A stretch of 64,000 nt of DNA from Aphrocallistes beatrix (Eukaryota > Porifera > Hexactinellida > Sceptrulophora > Aphrocallistidae): NCBI GenBank assembly GCA_963281255.1, contig OY725489.1:3844001-3908000 (forward strand), in the 5' to 3' direction. How positions within the stretch are numbered: the first letter of the stretch is position 1; every line of letters begins with the position of its first letter. Below, in pieces: positions 56,700 through 64,000 of this stretch. The notes below the pieces were generated by a model. That model was not told where the DNA came from. It was given only the letters and a program-made list of their open reading frames with translations, and searched no databases. The position numbers were made by a program, and so were the translations under genes.

Positions 56700-56871
56700 C
56701 AGTAGAACTCGGTTAGTGGGTACTCGGATAATACGTTTTTCTGTTTAGTACGTACACATTTCTCTGAACCAAAATCCATCTATAATATAGATTTCAATGT
56801 AGTGTACAAACTCGGCTAATACGTACTAATAATTCCTTTCGGAAGGGGTACGTCTTATCCGAGTTCTACTG
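56700..56871. mobile_element. pogo/Tigger-type MITE, 172 bp
   Basis: Ends CAGTAGAACTCGGTTAGTGG and complement of CAGTAGAACTCGGATAAGAC, flanked by TA. Confidence 0.88.
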
Positions 56872-58209
56872 TAATTAATGAATTGTTGTTAGGTATTGGT
56901 AACTCGACCATATAATGATATGCAGTGAATTATTTGAATTAATGGTTTGTAATTAGACGGTGAAAAAACTATGGTAGCTACCGGCAAAAATTCGGGCAAT
57001 TGTGTAGATTTTCTTGATAATTTCTAAAAAGGCATTGTTTGGACAAAGTACTTATTAAACTTCCCTTTTCTCCACCTAAAAGCCCTAAAGGCCTCAAAAG
57101 CTACCAAAGGGGGCTTTTTGAAATTTCAAAATCAACATTGACCGAACTTTAGTAATTATTTTTAGCTATTTCTAGTTTTAAAAAAAACTCGACGTTGAAC
57201 TGAAAATAACCCTCTAAGTATCCACAAAGCAATGTACAGGTCGATACGTATAAAAGAAGGTTGGGAAAAGCAACAATATATTTAGCCACTAATAATTCAC
57301 CAAACGATATCTGGATCCAATAAATTTATTTTGGTAATATCTGCAAAATGAGAAGTCATTATGGACCGCCAAATTACAACCGGGGAACTAGCAGCAAATA
57401 TACTCAGAAAAAAAGCTTTCTACGGGGTACACGTTATTCAATCTAATGTTTAGAAGAGATTTTGATTCAACAAACCTTACCTCTTCACCTAATACTGACG
57501 ACAAATCGGACCCAAATGCGATTCAACCTCTGATCCTGGAACTAAAACATGCAAAAAAATACCTCGGACCATATTCGATTGACAGAGTAACCAAGCCTAA
57601 TAATTGCACGCACACAATCTAACATCAAAGAACGGACGAGACTGCAATTGACCTTTCTAAGATTTATCACAAGCACAATATTGCTACAGTAAGGCCAGCA
57701 AATCACAATTGAATGCAGACTGCCGCTTCGTAGACCCATTTCGCGTGGTGAGGAACATCGGGATGGCTATTAGAGGAGGAGGAGGCCATCATCTATTAAA
57801 CAACTTTTCAGTTCTGATCTTTTCACAATCAATTAATTCATTTTATCATGAACATAATTTTTATTCTCTAGTTCTGAATTCATGATTATAACATATAAAT
57901 GCCATTTTTTTAGTCGAGAATTAGAAAGCAATCAACCTTTTCTTTGATATCCCCAGTGTATTAAATTTACAAATCTAAGTCTAATAATCTACTCCGCTAA
58001 ATAGGATCACATTGGTCAGAGGATATTTTGGTACTATTAAGCGGAGAGCCCTGTTTCATGAGTCGTAGATCAACTTAACAAAGCAAAATCAGATTGAAGA
58101 TATTGACTATAATAACTTGTGCCAGTACCACTTGACTAGCCTATCCAGCTGAGATCCAGCATAGATATTAGGACGCGCTAACTTCCGAAGGAAAGCCTCA
58201 CGATTTTAG
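56872..58209. other. No gene; partial Tigger-type MITE at 57986-58055
   Basis: Mostly unrecognised. CTACTCCGCTAAATAGGATC through GGTACTATTAAGCGGA matches the first part of the MITE at 49982. Upstream exons of the integrase gene may lie here but were not identified. Confidence 0.4.
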
Positions 58210-59642
58210 GTGGAAGGAGGAAAACTCTTCAAGGTAAGCAAAGTTTTGACCATTACTTACTTAAAGTTCAGAATGACATCCTAAATTGTTAATATTTTAC
58301 AATCCAACGCGTAGCCCCTCATTACATTGAATTTTTTTCTAGATCATTCGCAGTAAACGGGGAATCATGGAGCAGTTTGAATACCCAATAAAGTCTGAAA
58401 TCCCAAAGATTCTAGAGGATTATCATATCGATCATCCAGGCGAGAATGAAATGGCAGTGTCGATTCTCCAAAATTACTTTTGGGATAGAATGTATCAGGA
58501 TATCAAGCAATTCGTAAGTTTGTTTCCATTAATTAAAGATTTCTTGAAATCATAACACCACCAAATTAGACATTCTGTGTGTGACTAAAACCATAGCATA
58601 GGGGTTTGTGAATCTGATTGCACAATATTTCAAATCAGAGTTCCCTAAATACAATATTTATTTACACATTGTTTCTGTAACATCTGGAATGAATGACGTA
58701 AATATTTGAAAATTTTGAAGTATGATTAATCGTGATGACACGAACATTCAAGACCTTGTATCGAAATTTCATTAAATTCATACTCATGTAATCTTTTACC
58801 ATAATCCGTTATGGATAAAATAATATACGGCACTCATTTCAGAAGATGACTATGCGTAGTATAATCGGCAAACTAAAAAATTCTAGCATTTTTAATATAT
58901 AAGATATTATAGTATATTGCAAACTTTCTAATAGAGAAAGTTATGCCACCACTGTCAAGTAGACTCAGCTAAGATGCCCCAACCGCAGAGAGCACTACAA
59001 CCTATCATTCCCTCCGAGAGGCCTTGGCAACACATAGGTGTTGACCTGTTCGTCGATATGCCAACAGATGAACGAGGTTATAAACACGTGCTCGTAGCCG
59101 TTTGCTACCTCAGCAAATACGTCGTTGCGAGGCCACTTAAAACTAAGATAACAGCAGAAGTTGTTGCAGTGCTACTGAGCATATATCTAACATTCGGAAT
59201 CCCCTGATCAGGGAAAAGAATTTACAAGTAAGGTTAGTCATTCAATTCTACACATATAATTAAATGAAATTTCCTGCTTGCCATTAGAATTTTGTTTATT
59301 CTTTATTCAAGTCAACTTACGTTACACAATAATCATTGCTATGGTTTCTCTCTCCTATTGTTCATCAGTTATTTGTTTTCGTCACTTCACCCGACAATTA
59401 CTTGTGCAACTAAGAGTGGATCGATTTTATAAACTCTGTTATCGTCACATCTTATGCAAGAACACAAGCTGAACTGTTGAAATAATTTTTGGTTGAGAAA
59501 TTGTGATGTTCTAGTTCGATCATTCTAAGTCACCACTTTCTAAAATTCCTAATTCTTAAAGCAAGCGAAATTATTTGGGAGGAAAGTGTAAAAATATTCT
59601 TTTAAAATGCAAAATATTATTATTTCGTTAAATACTAATATA

Positions 59643-59765
59643 TTAACCTTACTTGGACTCGGAATGTTGAAGTGAAAGTGAAAGTTATTTGAAAGTGAAT
59701 TGAAAGTGAAAATGAAAGTTGGATTTTTCTATTTATACTTTGTACCCCAAGTCCAAGAGGGTTAA
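59643..59765. mobile_element. Short TTAA-flanked MITE in an intron
   Basis: Inverted copy of the 37475-37592 MITE, 123 bp, TTAA on both sides, GAAAGTGAAAGT body. It lies in the intron before the catalytic-Glu exon. Confidence 0.8.
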
Positions 59766-61025
59766 TTAGTCTACATACTTTATTGTATGTGACAGGCGCC
59801 CCGATTATCGAATGTCCACTAAATATAATCAGAAATTGTATTAATTATGCCAATGTTGTTTTCTTCAAAAATATTTACGTAATCAATTAATACTATATTT
59901 TAACAGGAATTCAAAGAGCAACATAAACAGCTAGGGGTTGATGACAGACGTACCACTGCCTATTATCCCCAAAGCAATGGCCTTGTTGAGGCACATAACA
60001 AAATTTTGAAGAGGTTTGAACTATTTGTAATTATTCTAGTGTAGGTAGATATATTACAGCTACAGTCAATTAAGCGATTTTCATTTCATAGGAAAATTGA
60101 GAAGCTGAGGAAAACTTCAGATGGATCTTAGGTCATTAAACTACCTTTCGCAGAAATCGCTGCTAACACAAAAATAAAGAGAGCAACGAAATACTCAGCT
60201 TTCGAGATGATGTTTGGCCGAAGGTGCAATTCCATTCCTTTACTCAAACTGAAATACTATAGCACCTATCCAGACGAAAACCAATCTGCAGATGACGATT
60301 CAATCTATAGTGATTCTACCGATGATCCGTTTGCCAATGATGAGGGAAATGTAAATGACATTGGCGACGAGATGGCTCGATTGAACATTAAAGCTGAACA
60401 AGCCAGACAAAAACGTATTTATGATAAGAAAGTGAAAGGAAACAGGTAGGTAATGTTATATATCTATTATGTTTTTGTATAATATTAATCTTTTTTATAA
60501 CTATTATTGACAAAAAAACCCTACAGACGGGATGGAAGTGTGCTTCCAAATCTCATAAATCACCTTAAGTCACCTTTATTATACTTAAATAATCAATTCC
60601 AGTCCATGTCGTCAAAAGTTATTTTATGATCGAATTGATTGATCGTAGCATATAACACACTTTAATTCTTGTTAACAATCAAATTGTAGACAAATAGCAG
60701 TATTCAATCATTTATATGAAATAGAATCATGTGAATGGCATTATAAAAGGCTGATAATTGATTGGTTGTCACATGAACCAATGAATTTCAATCACAAATA
60801 GTTCTTTTGATTGTATGCATAAGTCAATACTATTTTATTCCAAAGTACTATTTGCACTATAAAATAATCGAATTTGATTGGCCAGCACATTTTGTCACCT
60901 ATCTCGAAGAGGTGTGAACTCGGCAAGGTGTGAACACCGAGGTGCACATCTCCATATCACTTTGCACCTCCTGTAAAAATTTCAAGACGATATCTCTTAA
61001 ACTCTGGTCAAGACACGAATTTCGG

Positions 61026-61122
61026 ACGGCCGGTCAGCCGGCCGGCCGGAACATCCTCATTTTAGTACTGTGCATCCTATACTATTAGTATAGTAGCTAT
61101 GCTACTATACTAATACTATAGG
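61026..61122. repeat. Two hairpins in an intron
   Basis: A GC palindrome (CGGCCGGTCAGCCGGCCGG near 61027) is followed by a 47-base AT hairpin at 61076-61122, with arms CCTATACTATTAGTATAGTA and complement (one mismatch). Confidence 0.8.
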
Positions 61123-61477
61123 AAGCACACTAAATTATGAATCTATTTATGAGATAGTTGAGTTCTATATTAATTTATTTGTTCTAACCTTGGTTATTTA
61201 GATCGGACTTTCAAGAAGGAGACATGTTCTTAGTGCGGAACATTAAAAAAGACAAAAAACTTCCCAACACAATCCAAATATCTTGGTCCTTTCCAAGTTA
61301 ATTCAGTGACGAAGAGTCATTTACAAGTTCAAGGGAATAAAACAGCATTGGGTGGTGTTTCGTATCCTATTCATCTTGCCAAAAAATCTGTACAACGGGA
61401 ACAAGAACGTATTAAATTGATCAATGTCAAATATTTCCATATTTACAGTAATAAATATCTTAATTCTATCCTTATAG

Positions 61478-62978
61478 TCACACCTAATTCCATCTAAACA
61501 TCTCAAAACTGGCAAAAGGGAGAACACAGATTTACAATCCCTTAGTAATTCTAAGAGATCAAAGGTAATTCTGATTAAATATTTTAATTATTGAATTGAA
61601 TTGAGTTGAAATTAATTAATTACAATTTAGATTATGATTGCATCTGAAGATTCTGAACAGTTCATATTTGGAATTTCGCGAGAATCAATATTGGATGAAT
61701 TGAACTTTCTGAAAGTAAGTTTTAAATAAGCCTACATGATTAACAATTCATTAAGAATCTGTTAACAATTCATTCGTTTATTAATTTATAATCTACACTT
61801 ATATTCTACTTAAAGGAAGATGTTATCAGAAAATTAAAGGAAAACTTGTTAATTTCGCCCTTACATCAAATTCTTCACAACACCATGAAGAAACAGATGT
61901 GTCCTACAGTTACCATCCTATTCTCTGTTCTCAAAGATGTTGCTCCTTTCGATATGGTTTGTCAAACCTACATATGTGTAATATGTATTTGAAACTACTT
62001 ATACGACATTTGTAGTTACAAGTTTGAATTGTATTATCATATGGTTTGTAGAGAGAAGAGGTAATGGATATCCTCCAACTCTGGACACGAGAAGCTTATT
62101 CTGAACGTGACGAAAACCCTACTGTCCAGACTAGACACTGCACTGAATATGTTCACAAGGTATTATACCCAGTAGTAAGTGAATGTACTATTTCTTAATT
62201 AATTATTTAAAAAATGCAGATATTTTAAAATACTACTACATTTTAATTGTTTTTTTACTTTGAGGTCTGCGAACACTTGGAAACAGAATTGCTTCTCAGG
62301 AAATTTGCATCCGGTGATGAAAATTTTCCTTTCAAGTTACCAGCTCTATCCAACACTGGGCCTTTGTTTCAGCCGATAACCAAACAATGGCAAAAAGAAT
62401 ATGTGTAGAACTTGGAATTGATTTTATTGAGAACTTTGAACAACAACCTACACTTACTGGATCTCTTCTCTCCAAATTAATTCCATGGCAGACGGAGAAG
62501 ATTGGGATGGATGGGAACTGTTTTTTTTCGGTGTATATCTAAGATGATATCAGGCAGTGAAAAGCATTATACTAAACTTAGGGCAGAAGTCTGTAGATTC
62601 ATGGTGACTCGAGGAAAACCGATTATCAACTGCTATCTCAAGACTATTAGTAAGGATACGTCTCCGGTTTCCTACTTAAAGAAGTCAGCTATGACTGAAG
62701 ATGGAATTTGGGCAACGGATGTCGAAGTGCTAGCTGTATCCTGTATGCTGACTTCTGATATTTTCATCTCCACTAAACAGTACGATGCCAACAAGCTCAG
62801 GACGCGAACCATCTGGAACAGATATTCAGGCTGTTTAGATCATATCAGAGATCCCCAAAGTGTCTGCCTCTATATATCCAATTTACACCACACTCATTAC
62901 GAACCAGTCATTCGCCTAATTAACTCAGAATATGAATCCTTTACGTTAGAAAATCCTAGCGACATCTACCTGATCTAA
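61478..62978 (+). pseudogene. OTU-protease end of the integrase gene
   Basis: Five exons, all phase 0 with GT-AG borders: 61478-61564 (HLKTGKRENTD), 61631-61714 (IASEDSEQFIFGISRESIL), 61816-61956 (ILHNTMKKQMCPTVTIL), 62052-62174 (EVMDILQLWTREAYSERDEN) and 62265-62978. The last holds the OTU domain: LFQPITKQWQ, ICVELGIDFIENF, GMDGNCFF with Cys nucleophile, SGSEKHYTKLRAEVCRF, GIWATDVEVLAVS and HYEPVIRL with His. Two lesions in the last exon: a frameshift near 62385-62400, and one inside the T run at 62520-62527 (eight T where seven would keep frame). OTU enzymes cleave ubiquitin linkages. It follows the integrase exons on the same strand with no gap, so I read it as one gene. Confidence 0.78.
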
Positions 62979-63217
62979 TCTAATGGAACCACCCTTTCAG
63001 TACACCTCATATTTTCTTAGTATGACTTATATACTATTAGTTATGCAATTATTAAATTCAACAATACATATATTCCAGTTAGAATTTAGAAAAATAATTT
63101 CACAAAACCGGGGTTGCTTAATTAATTTATTAATAGTAACAAATTGATATAATATCTGTTTTTTTATCATCAGCAGTAGTACATTCTAAGAGGTTTTGGA
63201 GTTTAATTAATAACATA

Positions 63218-63693
63218 CACTACCCTACCAAAAGTATTCGTACACCTCAATATTTCCCATTAAAATAGTACTAAATGCGTCTATTACTGAACTGTCATGC
63301 AGTTAAACTAGACGAGATACAGTATATTTGATTTCAGATTCGTATTCTACGCATTTGAATTACCTATTTTAGAGTTTTCAAATCAATTAAGTTTTAACTA
63401 TGCCGAAATTTATCATCATGTGCTACCCTGTGTCACCTATCACCATCTGCTACAGTGGTTGAGACTCTAGAAAAGTGGTACATGGTGGCACAGGTCGGGA
63501 ATTTTAACCTTGGCAATTAGCAATTGATTTGAAACTTCGAAAATAGGTAATTCAAATGCGTAGAATACGAATCTGAAATCAAATATACTATATCTCTTAT
63601 ATTTTAACTGCATGATCATTCTTTAATATAGCCATTTTAGTACTATATTAATGGGAAATATTGAGGTGTACGAATACTTTTGGTAGGGCAGTG
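63218..63693. mobile_element. Tc1-type MITE, 476 bp
   Basis: Flanked by TA (63216-63217, 63694-63695). Ends CACTACCCTACCAAAAGTAT and complement of CACTGCCCTACCAAAAGTAT, inverted repeats continuing >60 bases. Inner arms ATTTCAGATTCGTATTCTAC and complement. Nearly the whole element is foldable. Confidence 0.92.
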
Positions 63694-63695
63694 TA

Positions 63696-64000
63696 CTTGT
63701 ACTTGGTTATCATGTAACAGGACTTTGTTGATGATTGGATTTTTAATGATGACTTGATCATTTTTAGTTACGTATTTGAAATTTATACCTCCCTTAACAT
63801 CCGTTTAACTTACAATATTGGAATGCTTCTCAGTAATATTCATAAACTATCTATTGCGTTCCTATATACACTTCACTTTTCTGAGAATTGCTGATGATAT
63901 TTCCTATATTATCTCATCACCTGGAAGGAAGGGCTAGACCACACATGTCGATGCAATTGTAGGCTCAAGCAATGAATATAAATAACAATATCTGCCCTAT
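63696..64000. other. No supported feature
   Basis: AT-rich end of the window, nothing recognised. Confidence 0.4.

Larger units (their letters stand above)
58210..61460 (+). pseudogene. Intron-containing integrase gene (Ginger1-like), decayed
   Basis: Exons with GT-AG borders: about 58210-58233 (VEGGKLFK); 58343-58513 (HIDHPGENEM ... YFWDRM, the His pair of the zinc domain); 58935-~59220 (LCHHCQ, the Cys pair, then HIGVDLFVDMPTDERGYKH with the first Asp, then DQGKEF with the second Asp after a frameshift at the TGA near 59205); 59907-60013 (RRTTAYYPQSNGLVEAHNK with the Glu); 60092-60445 (FEMMFGRRCNSIPLL, acidic run; one TAG near 60130); 61202 onward (FQEGDMFLVRNIKK; KYLGPFQV, the GPY/F module, after a frameshift). 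Integrase with GPY/F, introns and an OTU tail matches Ginger1 DNA transposons as described. No inverted ends were found, so a domesticated or captured gene is also possible. Several lesions make it non-coding now. Confidence 0.78.

Overview
The window looks like a transposon graveyard from an AT-rich metazoan nuclear genome, most likely an arthropod. Copepod or sea-louse type genomes are my guess from the style of the Tc1/mariner, hAT and P-like proteins, but no single-copy host gene confirms it. Evidence for a eukaryote: GT-AG introns in one gene, and Tc1/mariner, pogo/Tigger, P, hAT, Ty3/gypsy and tyrosine-recombinase genes. There are also many inverted-repeat MITEs and a rolling-circle-like repeat family. 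I see no operons, bacterial genes, rRNA, tRNA or CRISPR array. No ordinary cellular gene could be named with confidence.

Layout. 1-3.0 kb: a TTAA-flanked element interrupted by a DD37E Tc1-like transposon, then a broken hAT gene (3.0-3.8 kb). 4.0-4.8 kb: a foldback repeat. 5.2-8.1 kb: the one long intact gene, a zinc-finger tyrosine recombinase (Crypton-like). 9.5-11.4 kb: two copies of a rolling-circle-like repeat (type A). 13.7-20.2 kb: a complete but dead P element with THAP domain, carrying two large nested insertions. 20.7-25.2 kb: repeats and foldbacks. 25.7-30.3 kb: a Tigger element whose catalytic core has been inverted, with a mariner inside it and a type B repeat inside the mariner. 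30.7-33.5 kb: a gypsy integrase relic split by a second TTAA element. 35.7-37.0 kb: a non-autonomous hAT with an 8-bp target duplication. 38.5-39.7 kb: an intact DD41D transposase. 39.7-45.1 kb: a decayed transposase-like gene with an OTU protease domain, interrupted by a Tc1-like DD37D element and a third TTAA element that itself holds a DD41D element. 45.5-50.9 kb: back-to-back type A repeats with nested MITEs. 50.9-53.0 kb: a near full-length hAT transposase with one frameshift. 53.7-54.2 kb: a fragment resembling RAG1/Transib. 58.2-63.0 kb: an intron-rich integrase gene (Ginger-like) ending in an OTU domain.

Several nested insertions can be dated relative to each other. Removing the insert plus one target duplication rejoins a recognisable reading frame in the gypsy integrase, in the P transposase (twice) and in the mariner. 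The likeliest biology of interest is the intact tyrosine recombinase with a duplicated C-terminal module, and the reuse of one OTU protease module in two unrelated transposon genes.
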